Origin: Candidatus Rokuibacteriota bacterium
GTDB taxonomy: Bacteria; Methylomirabilota; Methylomirabilia; Rokubacteriales; CSP1-6
Direction of reading: 5' to 3'
Length of the DNA stretch: 64,000 bases
Assembly (NCBI GenBank): GCA_003220495.1
Contig: QHSP01000016.1
Span: 151,831-215,830, forward strand
Shown: positions 35,079 through 44,115 of the stretch, piece after piece
Position numbering within the stretch: the first letter of the stretch is position 1
How the letters are laid out: every line of letters begins with the position of its first letter
Position numbers and translations under genes: made by a program
The notes under the pieces: generated by a model
Seen by the model: the letters and a program-made list of their open reading frames with translations, nothing else
Told to the model about the DNA's origin: nothing
Databases searched by the model: none

Positions 35079-35128
35079 GGGCGGGTGGCGGTGGGTGCGG
35101 GCCTGGCCGTCGCCACCGCCACCCGCCC
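35079..35128 (+). repeat. Perfect 16-bp inverted repeat between nuoN and the HAD gene
   Basis: GGGCGGGTGGCGGTGG (35079-35094) pairs exactly with 35113-35128, with an 18-base loop. It follows nuoN by 33 bases and precedes the HAD start by 21. No T-run follows, so it may be a factor-assisted terminator, an mRNA 3' end protector, or a small repeat. Confidence 0.7.
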
Positions 35129-35149
35129 GCCGGCCCGCGGCGGTCGCTC

Positions 35150-35932
35150 GTGAGCTTCGCGCTGCCGCATCGCGGCTGGCTCTTCGACCTCGACGGCACC
35201 GTGTATCGCGGCGAGGCCCTGATCCCCGGCGCCGACGAGGCGATCGCCGCGCTGCGCGCGGCCGGCCGCCGAGTCGCCTTTCTTTCCAACAAGCCGCTGC
35301 AGACCCGGGTGGACTACGCCCGGAAGCTCACCCGCCTGGGCATCCCGACGGGGGAAGACGACGTCATCAACTCCTCGCTCGTGCTGGCGCGTTACCTGGC
35401 GCGGCTGGACGCGCGGGCGCCGGTATTCGTCATCGGCGAGCCGCCGCTGATCGCCGAGCTCCGCGCGCACGGCTTCGAGGTGCGCGGAGATCATCGGGTT
35501 CGCTGGGTGGTGATCGCGTTCGACCGCACCTTCGACTACGCGAAGCTGAACACGGCGCTCCAGGCAGTGCGCCAGGGGGCCAGGCTGATCGCCACGAACC
35601 CCGACCGGACGTGCCCGACCGAGGACGGCGAGATTCCCGACTGCGCGGGGATGACGGCCGCCGTCGAGGCGGTGACCGGGCATACGGTCGAGATCATCGT
35701 CGGCAAGCCGTCGCCGATCATCCTCGAGGTCGCCCTCGAGCGCCTCGGGCTGGAGGCTCGCGAGTGCGCGATCGTCGGCGACCGCCTCGAGACCGACATC
35801 GTCATGGGCAAGCGACTCGGGCTGGCCACGGTGCTGGTGCTCACGGGCATCACGCCCGCCGGCGACGCGCGGATCGCCGACTCGGCTCCCGACCTCGTCG
35901 TCCCCTCCATCCGAGAGCTTCTGACCTCATAG
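35150..35932 (+). CDS. HAD-IIA (NagD-type) sugar-phosphate phosphatase
   Basis: A 260-aa haloacid dehalogenase-type phosphatase. The DxD motif is WLFDLDGTVYRGEALIPGADEAI near residue 12; motif II is AFLSNKPLQT; the C2a cap lies in the middle; motifs III/IV are IIVGKPSP and IVGDRLETDIVMGKRLGL. NagD/4-nitrophenylphosphatase relatives act on glycerol-3-phosphate, phosphoglycolate, UMP or sugar phosphates. Being next to glpD and the ugp/glpK operon, glycerol-3-phosphate is a reasonable guess. The start is GTG 35150. Confidence 0.88.
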   Translation: MSFALPHRGWLFDLDGTVYRGEALIPGADEAIAALRAAGRRVAFLSNKPLQTRVDYARKLTRLGIPTGEDDVINSSLVLARYLARLDARAPVFVIGEPPLIAELRAHGFEVRGDHRVRWVVIAFDRTFDYAKLNTALQAVRQGARLIATNPDRTCPTEDGEIPDCAGMTAAVEAVTGHTVEIIVGKPSPIILEVALERLGLEARECAIVGDRLETDIVMGKRLGLATVLVLTGITPAGDARIADSAPDLVVPSIRELLTS

Positions 35933-35941
35933 CCGCGTCCG

Positions 35942-35968
35942 GGCCTGGGGCCCCCGAGTCCCCGGGCC
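35942..35968 (+). terminator. Hairpin after the HAD gene
   Basis: GGCCTGGGG (35942-35950) pairs with CCCCGGGCC (35960-35968), one G-U pair, with a nine-base loop, 10 bases after the HAD stop. There is no T-run. The remainder of the gap to 36134 shows no gene. Confidence 0.45.
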
Positions 35969-36134
35969 GGCCTCGTGGCTCACGCGACGGCCCCAGAACG
36001 GCCCGCGGCGCGACCACCGAAGTTGACGGCCGTCGTCGCCGGGCAGTACGGTGATGGCTGGCGCCGCGCGGCGGGCGCCCGAGGGAGCGGGCGAATGATC
36101 GAAACCGTGACGCGGCGTCGGAGCGACTGACCCG

Positions 36135-37763
36135 GTGCAGGGACGTCCCTGGCCGCTGGAGGACGCCGAGTATGACGTCGTCATCGTCGGCGGCGGGATG
36201 GCCGGCGCCGGCGTCGCGCGCGAGCTCGCACTCCGCGGCGTGTCGGTGGCGCTGGTCGAGAAGGGCGACTTCGCGTCGGCGACGACCTCCCAGTCCTCGA
36301 AGCTCATCCACGGCGGCCTCCGTTACCTCGAGCTGTTCGACTTCGGGCTCGTGCGAGAGTCGCTCCGCGAGCGCGAGACCTTGCGGCGCCTGGCGCCGCA
36401 TCTGGTCCGGCCGTTGCCGTTCCTGGTGCCGATCTACCGCGATTCGTCGCGCAGCCTGATCAAGGTTCGTATCGGCTTGAAGCTCTATGACTGGCTCACG
36501 CCCGGGCGGAAGCGCGAGCGCTATCGCGTGCTGCCCGCGGTCGACGCGCTGTCCCTCGAGCCGACGCTGCGGGCGGGCAACCTTCGGGGCGCCGGCTACT
36601 ACTTCGACGATCTGCTGCTCTTCCCCGAGCGCCTCTGTCTCGAGAACATCCTGTCGGCGTGCCGGCTCGGGGCCCGGGCGTTCAACTACACGCAGGTCGC
36701 CGAGATCGTACGGGACAAGCGGGGCATGATCACGGGCGTGCGCGCGCGCGATCTCCTGACCGGTCGCGTCGCGACCCTGGGCGCGCGCATCGTGGTCAAC
36801 GCGACCGGCCCGTGGGTGGACGAGCTCCGCGCGACCGCCGGCGTCTCCGAGCGCGGCCCGCGGACTCTCAGACGGACGAAGGGCATCCACTGCCTCGTGC
36901 CGCGGCTCACCGACCGCGCCATCTATCACTCGACCCGCGACGACCGCATGATCTTCGTGATCCCGTGGCGCGAGTTCTCGCTGATCGGCGCGACCGACAC
37001 CGATTTCAACGGCGACCTCGAGCGTCTGCACGCGACCGGCGACGAGGTCGCCTATCTCCTGGGCGAGGTGCGCAAGGTCCTGCCCGACCCGCGCGTCGCG
37101 CTGGACCGGGTCGTCTACACGTACGCCGGGGTGCGTCCGCTCTCGTTCGAGAGGGGCACGCGCGAATCCGACGTCTCGCGCGCGCACAAGGTGGTCGCCG
37201 AGGAGCGCGGGCGCTTCCTGTCCATCACCGGGACCAAGCTCACGTGCTTCCGGAGCCTGGCGGAGACGCTGGGCGACCAGGTCATGCGCAGCCTCGGGCG
37301 TCGCGGCGAGAGCCGCAGCGAGCGCGTCGCCCTCGACGGAACCGACGACGACGCCTCGTCGCAGGCCGAGGCGCGCGCGTGGCTCGACGTCTCGGGCGAG
37401 GTGGCGGCCACCGGGCTCGGCCGCGACACGCTCGAGACTCTCGTGTCGACGTACGGCCGTGGCTGGACGCGGGTGCTGGCGCTCGCCGGCAAGGTCACCG
37501 GCGGCACCGAGCGGCTCTGCCCCTCGAACCCCGACATCGTCGCCGAGCTGCACCACGCGGTGCAGGACGAGCTGGCCGTCTCCCTTCAAGATGTGCTGCT
37601 GCGGCGGACGAGCATCGGCACCAGCCGATGCCAGGGACAGGACTGCGCGGAGTCGATCGGGCAACGCATGGCGCAGCTCTGCGGCTGGTCGCCGCGCCGG
37701 CTCGACGCCGAGCTCAAGGCCTATCACGCGCACGTCGCGCGCTCGCACAAGTTTCGGACGTAG
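36135..37763 (+). CDS. glpD: Aerobic glycerol-3-phosphate dehydrogenase
   Basis: FAD enzyme that oxidises glycerol-3-phosphate to dihydroxyacetone phosphate and passes electrons to quinone at the membrane. The 542-aa protein has the FAD motif VIVGGGMAGAGVARELALRG, then FASATTSQSSKLIHGGLRYLE (a GlpD signature), PFLVPIY, NATGPWVDELR and the C-terminal RPLSFERGTRESDVSR, ITGTKLTCFR. The C-terminal helical domain is of full-length GlpD type and ends RSHKFRT. The start is GTG 36135. It is probably transcribed apart from the downstream ugp operon because a repeat and promoter intervene. It would use glycerol-3-phosphate supplied by GlpK or UgpBAE. Confidence 0.94.
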   Translation: MQGRPWPLEDAEYDVVIVGGGMAGAGVARELALRGVSVALVEKGDFASATTSQSSKLIHGGLRYLELFDFGLVRESLRERETLRRLAPHLVRPLPFLVPIYRDSSRSLIKVRIGLKLYDWLTPGRKRERYRVLPAVDALSLEPTLRAGNLRGAGYYFDDLLLFPERLCLENILSACRLGARAFNYTQVAEIVRDKRGMITGVRARDLLTGRVATLGARIVVNATGPWVDELRATAGVSERGPRTLRRTKGIHCLVPRLTDRAIYHSTRDDRMIFVIPWREFSLIGATDTDFNGDLERLHATGDEVAYLLGEVRKVLPDPRVALDRVVYTYAGVRPLSFERGTRESDVSRAHKVVAEERGRFLSITGTKLTCFRSLAETLGDQVMRSLGRRGESRSERVALDGTDDDASSQAEARAWLDVSGEVAATGLGRDTLETLVSTYGRGWTRVLALAGKVTGGTERLCPSNPDIVAELHHAVQDELAVSLQDVLLRRTSIGTSRCQGQDCAESIGQRMAQLCGWSPRRLDAELKAYHAHVARSHKFRT

Positions 37764-37809
37764 CGCGCCGCAGGCCGTCGCGGGGCTGGGGCCCGCCGGC
37801 CGAGGCGTG
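37763..37809 (+). repeat. Interspersed intergenic repeat, copy 2
   Basis: Begins at the last base of the glpD stop codon. It is nearly identical to copy 1 (26876-26922), with a small block of changes and one single-base gap. Like copy 1 it sits between a plus-strand gene and the promoter of the next plus-strand gene. Confidence 0.7.
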
Positions 37810-37857
37810 TCGCTGAGCGAAGTCGTCGGGGCGTCACCGAGCCGTCGCGACCGCGTG

Positions 37858-37866
37858 TGCTATAGT
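37858..37866 (+). promoter_or_regulatory. Extended -10 promoter of the ugp-glpK operon
   Basis: TGC-TATAGT, a good extended -10 element (TGN plus five of six matches); no -35 is obvious, as expected for this class. Start near 37873, leader about 50 bases, then GGAGG (37916-37920) before ATG 37926. Confidence 0.55.
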
Positions 37867-37925
37867 GCGGCGGACCTGGCACGGACGAATCCCCGCACGT
37901 ACCGCGTGAATTTATGGAGGCTCTC

Positions 37926-39233
37926 ATGAAGCGCTCCACCCTGACCATGCTCGTCGCCGCGGCGCTCCTCGCCGTGCTTCCGGCGACGTCGATCGCCGCG
38001 ACCGAAATCCAGTTCTGGCACGCGATGACGTCGGTGCTGGGCGAGCGCGTCAACGAGATGGCGGCGAAGTTCAACGCCTCGCAGAGCGACTACGTCGTCA
38101 AGGCGGTCCCCAAGGGCACGTACCCGGAGACGCTCAACGCCGCGGTCGCCGCCTATCGGGCCAAGCAGCCGCCGCACATCGTCCAGGTCTACGAGGTCGG
38201 CACGCAGACCATGCTGTCGTCCGGCGCGGTGTATCCGGTGTATCAGCTCATGAAGGACCACGGGGTCGCGATCGACTGGAACGATCTCATCGGACCGGTG
38301 AAGAGCTACTACTCGACCGGCGGCAACCTCTACTCGATGGCGTTCAACTCGTCGACCCCGATCCTGTACTACAACAAGGATCTCTTCAAGAAGGCGGGGC
38401 TCGCCGACAAGGCGCCGACGACCTGGGACGAGGTCGAGACGATGGCGAAGAAGCTCCACGGCGCCGGCGTGAAGTGCGCGTTCAGCTCGGCGTGGCCGTC
38501 GTGGGTGCTGGTCGAGAACATGCACGCGTACCACGATCAGCCCTTCGCCGACCAGAGCAACGGATTCGACGGGCTGGCCACCACGCTCAAGATCAACGGC
38601 CCCTTCGGCATCAAGATGATGGAGCAGCTCGCACGCGGCGCCAAGGAAGGCTGGTTCACCTACGGCGGACGGCTGAACAAGGCCGAGGCGCTCATGACGG
38701 CGGGCGAGTGCGGTATCTTCATGAGCTCGTCGGCCTACATCGGCAACCTCACCCGCGCCGCGGAGGGCAAGTTCACGTGGGGGACCGGGTCGCTGCCGCG
38801 GCTCTCCGGCTTTCCGCAGGGGAACTCGATCATCGGCGGCGCCACGCTCTGGGTGATGAAGGGCGCCAAGGCCGAGGAGTACAAGGGCGTTGCGCAGTTC
38901 TTCAAGTACGTCGCCTCCACCGAGAACCAGGCGTGGTGGGCGGGCGTGACGGGCTATCTGCCGCTCACGAACGGAGCGGCCAAGGCTCTGGAGGCCTCCG
39001 GCCACTATGCGAAGAACCCGAACCAGAAGACGGCCGTGACGCAGATGAGCAACGGCAAGACCACGCCCAACAGCCAGGGGATCCGCCTCGGCAACTTCAC
39101 CTCGGTCCGCGACGCGATCGAGGAGCAGATGGAGCACATCTTCAGCGGCAACAAGACCGCCAAGCAAGGCCTCGACGAGGCGGTGGCGAAGTCCAACGAG
39201 ATCCTGAAGGAGTTCGCCGCGCTCTACAAGTAG
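37926..39233 (+). CDS. ugpB: Glycerol-3-phosphate-type ABC transporter binding protein
   Basis: Periplasmic binding protein of 435 aa with a signal peptide (MKRSTLTM, cleavage near SIAA). It matches E. coli UgpB segment by segment: EIQFWHAM, YPETLNAAVAAYRAKQPPHI, VQVYEVGTQTMLSSGAVYPV, FNSSTPILYYNKDLFKKAGL, GFDGLATTL, SSSAYIGNLTRAAEGKF, GNSIIGGATLWVMKG, TGYLPLT and TPNSQGIRLGN. UgpB binds glycerol-3-phosphate and glycerophosphodiesters such as glycerophosphocholine. It is the first gene of a nine-gene run including phosphodiesterases and glycerol kinase, which supports the assignment. Confidence 0.9.
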   Translation: MKRSTLTMLVAAALLAVLPATSIAATEIQFWHAMTSVLGERVNEMAAKFNASQSDYVVKAVPKGTYPETLNAAVAAYRAKQPPHIVQVYEVGTQTMLSSGAVYPVYQLMKDHGVAIDWNDLIGPVKSYYSTGGNLYSMAFNSSTPILYYNKDLFKKAGLADKAPTTWDEVETMAKKLHGAGVKCAFSSAWPSWVLVENMHAYHDQPFADQSNGFDGLATTLKINGPFGIKMMEQLARGAKEGWFTYGGRLNKAEALMTAGECGIFMSSSAYIGNLTRAAEGKFTWGTGSLPRLSGFPQGNSIIGGATLWVMKGAKAEEYKGVAQFFKYVASTENQAWWAGVTGYLPLTNGAAKALEASGHYAKNPNQKTAVTQMSNGKTTPNSQGIRLGNFTSVRDAIEEQMEHIFSGNKTAKQGLDEAVAKSNEILKEFAALYK

Positions 39234-39249
39234 ACGGCGGCGCCGGCGG

Positions 39250-40131
39250 ATGAAACGCACCGTCTTCCCCAATCGCTGGCTGCCGTACGCGCTCGTCGCG
39301 CCGCAGCTCGCCGTGACGATCGCGTTCTTCTTCTGGCCGGCGTTCGACTCGCTCCGCCTGTCGCTCTATCGGGCCTCGCCGTTCGGCGACCGGCTGATCT
39401 TCATCGGCCTCGGCAACTTCCAGCGGCTCCTGTCCGATCCGGCGTACTTCCGGAGCGTCGCCACGAGCTTCATCTTCTCGGCGCTGGTGACGGTCCTGGG
39501 CCTGGCGGTCGCGCTGTTGCTGGCCGCGCTCGCCAACGCGAAGATCCGTGGGCTCGCGGTCTACCGCACGCTGCTCCTGTGGCCGTACGGGATCGCGCCG
39601 GCCATCGCCGGCGTCATCTGGCTGTTCGTCTTCCATCCGTCGTTCGGCGTGCTGCCGTACCTCTTGTCGTTCGTCACGACGTACCAGTTCAACTGGTTCT
39701 TGAAGGGCTGGGTGGCGCTGGTGCTCATCGTCGTCGCGGCGATCTGGAAGCAGTTCGGCTACAACCTGGCTTTCTACCTGGCCGGCCTGCAGGCGATTCC
39801 CGGCTCGGTGCTCGAAGCCGCCAGCGTGGACGGAGCCGGACCCATCCGACGGTTCTTCGCGATCACGTTCCCGCTCCTGTCACCGGTCACCTTCTTCCTG
39901 TTCACGCTCAACATGACGTTCTCGTTCTTCGAGACGTTCGGCCTCGTGCACGCGGTGACGCAGGGCGGGCCGGGCGACTCCACGTCGATCCTGGTCTTCC
40001 GCGCCTGGAAGGACGGCTTCGAGGGCCTCCAGCTCGGATACTCGGCCGCCCAGTCGGTGATCCTGATGCTGCTGGTGGTCGCGCTGACCGCGGCGCAGTT
40101 CCGCTTCGCGGAGAAAAGGGTCACCTACTGA
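39250..40131 (+). CDS. ugpA: Glycerol-3-phosphate-type ABC permease UgpA
   Basis: A 293-aa MalF-type permease with six helices. The start FPNRWLPYALVAPQLAVTIAFFFWPAFDSL and the loop YRASPFGDRLIFIGLGNFQRLL resemble UgpA. The EAA loop is AASVDGAGPIRRFFAITFPLL, and the periplasmic part HAVTQGGPGDSTSILVFRAWKDGF is typical of UgpA/MalF. It couples the binding protein to an ATPase. The last A of its stop is the A of the ugpE ATG (overlap at 40131). Confidence 0.9.
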   Translation: MKRTVFPNRWLPYALVAPQLAVTIAFFFWPAFDSLRLSLYRASPFGDRLIFIGLGNFQRLLSDPAYFRSVATSFIFSALVTVLGLAVALLLAALANAKIRGLAVYRTLLLWPYGIAPAIAGVIWLFVFHPSFGVLPYLLSFVTTYQFNWFLKGWVALVLIVVAAIWKQFGYNLAFYLAGLQAIPGSVLEAASVDGAGPIRRFFAITFPLLSPVTFFLFTLNMTFSFFETFGLVHAVTQGGPGDSTSILVFRAWKDGFEGLQLGYSAAQSVILMLLVVALTAAQFRFAEKRVTY

Positions 40132-41018
40132 TGGCCGCGACCACGCGCGTCGCCGCCGCCGTCGCCACCGCCGAGATCGCCGGGCGTCTCGCGACCCCCC
40201 GGCGCGACATGAGCGGCGCGATCGCGCACGTCATCCTCATCGCCTCGGTGGTGGTGCTGGCGTTCCCGCTCTACTACGCGTTCGTCATCAGCACCCAGAC
40301 ACTCGACGAGGTGACGAGCCTGCCGCCGAAGCTCGTGCCGTCGACGAACATGCTGCAGAACTACGCGGACGCCTGGGCGCGGGCCAAGATGGGCCGGCTG
40401 CTCCTGAACAGCGCGATCGTCGCGCTCGCGGTCGCGGTCGGAAAGATCGCGATCTCGCTCCTGTCCGCGTTCGCGATCGTCTACTTCAACTTTCGTGGCA
40501 AGCAGGCGGTCTTCTGGATGATCTTCATCACCTTGATGCTGCCGGTGCCGGTTCGGATCGTGTCCACCTATCAGGTGGTCAGCGTGCTGGGCTGGGTCGA
40601 CACGTACTGGGGGCTCACCGTCCCGCTGCTGGCGTCGGCCACCGGGACCTTCCTGTTCCGCCAGTACTATCAGACCATCCCGGACGCGCTCGCCGAGGCG
40701 GCCCAGCTCGACGGCGCCGGCCCGCTGCGCTTCTTGTGGTCGTTCCTGCTGCCGCTGTCGAAGGCGAACATCGCCGCGCTGTTCGTTATTCTCTTCGTGT
40801 ACGGCTGGAACGACTACCTGTGGCCGCTGATCGTGACGAACAGCCCGGAGATGCGGACGGCCGTGATCGGGATCGACTCGCTGATTCCCCGCACCTCGCA
40901 GCTCCCGGAGTGGAACGTGGCGATGGCGGCGGCCATGATGGTGCTGCTGCCTCCGGTCGTCGTGATCGTCGTGATGCAGCGGTGGTTCGTGAAAGGCCTG
41001 ATCGAGACCGAGAAGTGA
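40131..41018 (+). CDS. ugpE: Glycerol-3-phosphate-type ABC permease UgpE
   Basis: A 295-aa MalG-type permease. After a variable N-terminus come six helices with LAFPLYYAFVISTQTLDEV, the EAA loop EAAQLDGAGPLRFLWSFLLPLSK, and VYGWNDYLWPLIVTNSPEMRTAVIGI as in UgpE. The C-terminus [11 protein letters not shown] is typical. It partners UgpA. No dedicated ugpC ATPase follows in this operon; the only ATPase in the run is at 45228. Confidence 0.9.
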   Translation: MAATTRVAAAVATAEIAGRLATPRRDMSGAIAHVILIASVVVLAFPLYYAFVISTQTLDEVTSLPPKLVPSTNMLQNYADAWARAKMGRLLLNSAIVALAVAVGKIAISLLSAFAIVYFNFRGKQAVFWMIFITLMLPVPVRIVSTYQVVSVLGWVDTYWGLTVPLLASATGTFLFRQYYQTIPDALAEAAQLDGAGPLRFLWSFLLPLSKANIAALFVILFVYGWNDYLWPLIVTNSPEMRTAVIGIDSLIPRTSQLPEWNVAMAAAMMVLLPPVVVIVVMQRWFVKGLIETEK

Positions 41019-41776
41019 CGCGGATCGCGGCGCATCGCGGCGGCGGGGCCCTCTGGCCCGAGAACAGCCTGCTCGCATTCGGGAGCGCGATCGCGCTCGG
41101 CTGCGATCTGCTCGAGCTCGACGTGCACCTGACCCGTGACGGGACCGTCGCGGTGATCCACGACGCCACGCTCGAGCGCACCACGGACGGCGCCGGGCCG
41201 GTCGCTTCCTCGACGGCCGCCGACCTGCGCCGCCTTCGGCTGCGGGGCCCGGGCGCGGCCCTGACCGCCGAGCACGTGCCGACTCTCGACGAGGTGCTCG
41301 CGGCGACCTCGGCGGCGACGGCGCCGGTGGGGTTGCTGGTCGAAGTGAAGGGCGCCGCGCCGGGCGTCCGTTACGAAGGGCTGGAGGAGCTGGTGCTCGC
41401 CGCGCTCGCGCGGGCGGGGCTCCAGGCGCGCGCGACCGTCATGGCGTTCAACCCCGACGTGATCGCGCGGGTCAAGGCGCTCGCGCCGCGCGCGCGCACG
41501 ACGTTCCTCGCCTCGCGCGGCGCGGTCGCTCGGGCGGGAGCGCGGCCCGAGCAGACCGTCGACTGGGCGCTCGCCGCCGGTGTCACCGACCTCGGCGTCG
41601 AGTACACGCTGGCGGACGAACGACTGGTCGCGGCGGCCCGCGCCGCCAACCTCGCCCTCGGCGTCTGGACCGTGAACGATCCGGAAGACATCCGAAGGAT
41701 GCTGGACCTCGGCGTCGACATCATCACGAGCGATCGCCCCGATCTGGCCAAGCGCCTGCAGCGGGGTCCCGCGTGA
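41015..41776 (+). CDS. ugpQ: Glycerophosphodiester phosphodiesterase, cytoplasmic (UgpQ-type)
   Basis: GDPD-domain enzyme of 253 aa without a signal peptide. The active-site start is [20 protein letters not shown] (His, Arg, Glu, Asn), then [28 protein letters not shown] with metal ligands and the catalytic His; the late strands VEVKG and [29 protein letters not shown] complete the TIM barrel. It releases glycerol-3-phosphate from diesters brought in by UgpBAE. GTG 41015 overlaps the ugpE stop (GTGA), and its end overlaps the next phosphodiesterase the same way. Confidence 0.93.
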   Translation: MTRIAAHRGGGALWPENSLLAFGSAIALGCDLLELDVHLTRDGTVAVIHDATLERTTDGAGPVASSTAADLRRLRLRGPGAALTAEHVPTLDEVLAATSAATAPVGLLVEVKGAAPGVRYEGLEELVLAALARAGLQARATVMAFNPDVIARVKALAPRARTTFLASRGAVARAGARPEQTVDWALAAGVTDLGVEYTLADERLVAAARAANLALGVWTVNDPEDIRRMLDLGVDIITSDRPDLAKRLQRGPA

Positions 41777-42603
41777 GCCCGGGCGTTCGTGTCGTCGCCT
41801 TCGTCTCGCTGCTGCTGTCGCTCGCGGTCGCCGCGGCTCCGATGGCCGGCGGCCCGGCGACTCTCGTGGCCGCCCATCGCGGCGGCGCGGCCCTCTGGCC
41901 CGAGAACAGCCTGCTCGCCTTCCGTCAGGCTCTGGCGCTCGGCGTGGACGCGCTCGAGTTCGACCTCCACATGACCTCGGACGGCGAGCTCGTCGTACTC
42001 CACGATCCGACGCTCGACCGTACGACCACCGGCACGGGACCCGTCCGCGACCTGAAGCTCGCCGACCTCGCCGGGGTGCGTCTCAAGACGCGCGACGGGG
42101 CAGTCACCGACGAGCGCATCCCGACCTTCGCTCAGCTGCTCGAGCTCGCGGCGGCGGCGGTCGAGCTCCTGCCCGAGATCAAGGTCGACGCGAATCGGCA
42201 GCGCTACGACTCGATCGAGGAGAAGGTGCTCGCGCTCCTCCGCGCCCGTGGCCTTCTGGCGCGGACGACCGTTCAGGCCTTCCAGGTCGAGACGATTCGC
42301 CGCCTGCGCGCGCTGGAGCCGAAGGCCCGCACGATGCTCCTGGTGGCGCGAGGGGACGTCGAGCGCGATCGCGCGCGACCGGCCGAGGCGGTCCGCCGAG
42401 CGCGCGACCTCGGAGCGACGGACCTCGGGATGAACCATCGGCTGATCGACGCCGACGTCATGGCCGCGGCGCGCGCCGCGGGCATCCGGGTCTCCGCGTG
42501 GACCGTCAACGAGGAGGCGGACATCCTCCGGATGGTCGACCTCGGCGTGGACATGGTGATGAGCGATCGACCGGATCTCGTGAAGAAGCTCACCAGCCGA
42601 TGA
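41773..42603 (+). CDS. Glycerophosphodiester phosphodiesterase, secreted paralogue
   Basis: A 276-aa paralogue of the preceding enzyme, but with a hydrophobic N-terminal signal sequence (residues about 5-24, ending AAAPMAGG), so probably periplasmic like GlpQ, although it belongs to the short UgpQ-type domain. Active-site segments: [54 protein letters not shown] and [29 protein letters not shown]. The close similarity to the upstream gene suggests tandem duplication followed by acquisition or loss of a signal peptide. It overlaps glpK (ATGA). Confidence 0.88.
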   Translation: MSPGVRVVAFVSLLLSLAVAAAPMAGGPATLVAAHRGGAALWPENSLLAFRQALALGVDALEFDLHMTSDGELVVLHDPTLDRTTTGTGPVRDLKLADLAGVRLKTRDGAVTDERIPTFAQLLELAAAAVELLPEIKVDANRQRYDSIEEKVLALLRARGLLARTTVQAFQVETIRRLRALEPKARTMLLVARGDVERDRARPAEAVRRARDLGATDLGMNHRLIDADVMAAARAAGIRVSAWTVNEEADILRMVDLGVDMVMSDRPDLVKKLTSR

Positions 42604-44102
42604 CCGCCGGTCGCTACGTCCTCGCCCTCGATCAGGGCACGACCGGATCGACCGCGCTCGTCGTCGATCTCGACGGGCGCGTGCTCGCCCGCGGCTATGC
42701 CGAGCTTCCGCAGTACTATCCCCAGCCCGGGTGGGTCGAGCACGACCCCGAGGAGATCTGGTCGACCGTCGAGCGATCGGCCCGCGCGGCGCTCGCCGAG
42801 GCCCGCGTGGCCGGCGGCGAGATCGCCGCGGTCGGGATCACGAACCAGCGCGAGACGACCATCGTGTGGGATCGTGCGACGAGCGACCCGATCCATCGGG
42901 CGATCGTCTGGCAGTGCCGCCGAACGGCTCCGCTGTGCGACCGGCTGCGCGCCGAGGGCCTCGAGGGAACCGTGCGCCGCACGACGGGTCTGGTCCTCGA
43001 CGCCTACTTCTCGGGGACGAAGATCCGCTGGCTGCTCGACGAGGTCCCGGGCGCGCGCCGCCGCGCCGAGCGCGGGGAGCTCGCGTTCGGCACCGTCGAC
43101 TCGTGGCTCGCGTGGAAGCTCACGGGCGGACGCGCGCATGTCACCGACGCCACCAATGCCTCGCGCACGCTCTGCCTCGATGTCCGGACGGGCGACTGGA
43201 GCGACGAGATGCTGAAGATCCTCGCCATCCCGCGCGCGGTGCTGCCGGCCGTGGCGCCGTCCTCGGGGGTCTTCGGCGAGACCATCGACCTCGGCTGGCT
43301 CCCTCGCGGCGTGCCGATCGCCGGGATCGCCGGCGATCAGCAGGCGGCGCTGTTCGGCCAGGCGTGCCTGACGCCCGGCGCGGCGAAGAACACCTACGGC
43401 ACCGGATGCTTCATGCTGCTGAACACCGGGGCCGAGCCCGTCGCCTCGTCGCACGGGCTCGTGACGACGATCGCCTGGCGGATCGGCGGTATCACGACGT
43501 ACGCTCTCGAGGGCAGCGTGTTCATCGCGGGCGCCGCCATCCAGTGGCTGCGCGACGGGCTCGGGCTGATCCGGACCGCCGCCGAGAGCCAGGCGCTGGC
43601 CGAGTCGGTGCAGGACACCGGCGGGGTCCACTTCGTCCCGGCGTTCGTCGGCCTCGGCGCGCCGCACTGGGACATGTACGCGCGCGGCACGATCGTGGGC
43701 CTGACGCGCGGGACGACCGGCGCCCATCTGGCGCGCGCCGCGCTCGAGGCGATCGCGTTCCAGAGTCGCGACGTGCTGGAGGCGATGGCGGCGGACGCGG
43801 GGATCGCCGTCCGCGAGCTTCGCGTGGACGGGGGCGCGGCGGCGAACGACTTCCTGTGTCAGGTCCAGGCGGACGTGCTCCGGGTCGCCGTGCTGCGGCC
43901 GCGCGTGATCGAGACGACGGCGCTCGGCGCCGCCTACCTGGCGGGGCTGGGTGCGGGGGTGTGGCGCTCGCTGGACGAGGTCGAGCGGCGCTGGACGCTC
44001 GAGCGGCGGTTCGAGCCGCGATGGGACGAGGCGACCCGGGCGGCGCGATACGATGGCTGGCGGCGGGCGGTGGAGAGAGCCAAGGCGTGGGTGGTCCCCT
44101 GA
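42600..44102 (+). CDS. glpK: Glycerol kinase
   Basis: FGGY-family kinase of 500 aa; phosphorylates glycerol to glycerol-3-phosphate. The phosphate-1 loop is [59 protein letters not shown] and the FGGY signature [11 protein letters not shown] region with [11 protein letters not shown] follow. Catalytic Asp in [27 protein letters not shown] and [14 protein letters not shown] are standard. ATG 42600 overlaps the phosphodiesterase stop. With UgpQ it feeds GlpD. Confidence 0.95.
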   Translation: MTAGRYVLALDQGTTGSTALVVDLDGRVLARGYAELPQYYPQPGWVEHDPEEIWSTVERSARAALAEARVAGGEIAAVGITNQRETTIVWDRATSDPIHRAIVWQCRRTAPLCDRLRAEGLEGTVRRTTGLVLDAYFSGTKIRWLLDEVPGARRRAERGELAFGTVDSWLAWKLTGGRAHVTDATNASRTLCLDVRTGDWSDEMLKILAIPRAVLPAVAPSSGVFGETIDLGWLPRGVPIAGIAGDQQAALFGQACLTPGAAKNTYGTGCFMLLNTGAEPVASSHGLVTTIAWRIGGITTYALEGSVFIAGAAIQWLRDGLGLIRTAAESQALAESVQDTGGVHFVPAFVGLGAPHWDMYARGTIVGLTRGTTGAHLARAALEAIAFQSRDVLEAMAADAGIAVRELRVDGGAAANDFLCQVQADVLRVAVLRPRVIETTALGAAYLAGLGAGVWRSLDEVERRWTLERRFEPRWDEATRAARYDGWRRAVERAKAWVVP

Positions 44103-44115
44103 GAGGAGACGTGCG

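Noticed and set aside
35933-35980. Fourth copy of the 45-bp intergenic repeat
   Set aside because: Only blocks such as GGCCTGGGGCCC and CCGGCC are shared; too diverged to claim without a profile search, so listed only as a hairpin.
37763-37809. The 45-bp repeat as a rho-independent terminator of glpD
   Set aside because: No good continuous stem and no T-run could be drawn; and the same sequence occurs in the opposite orientation elsewhere.
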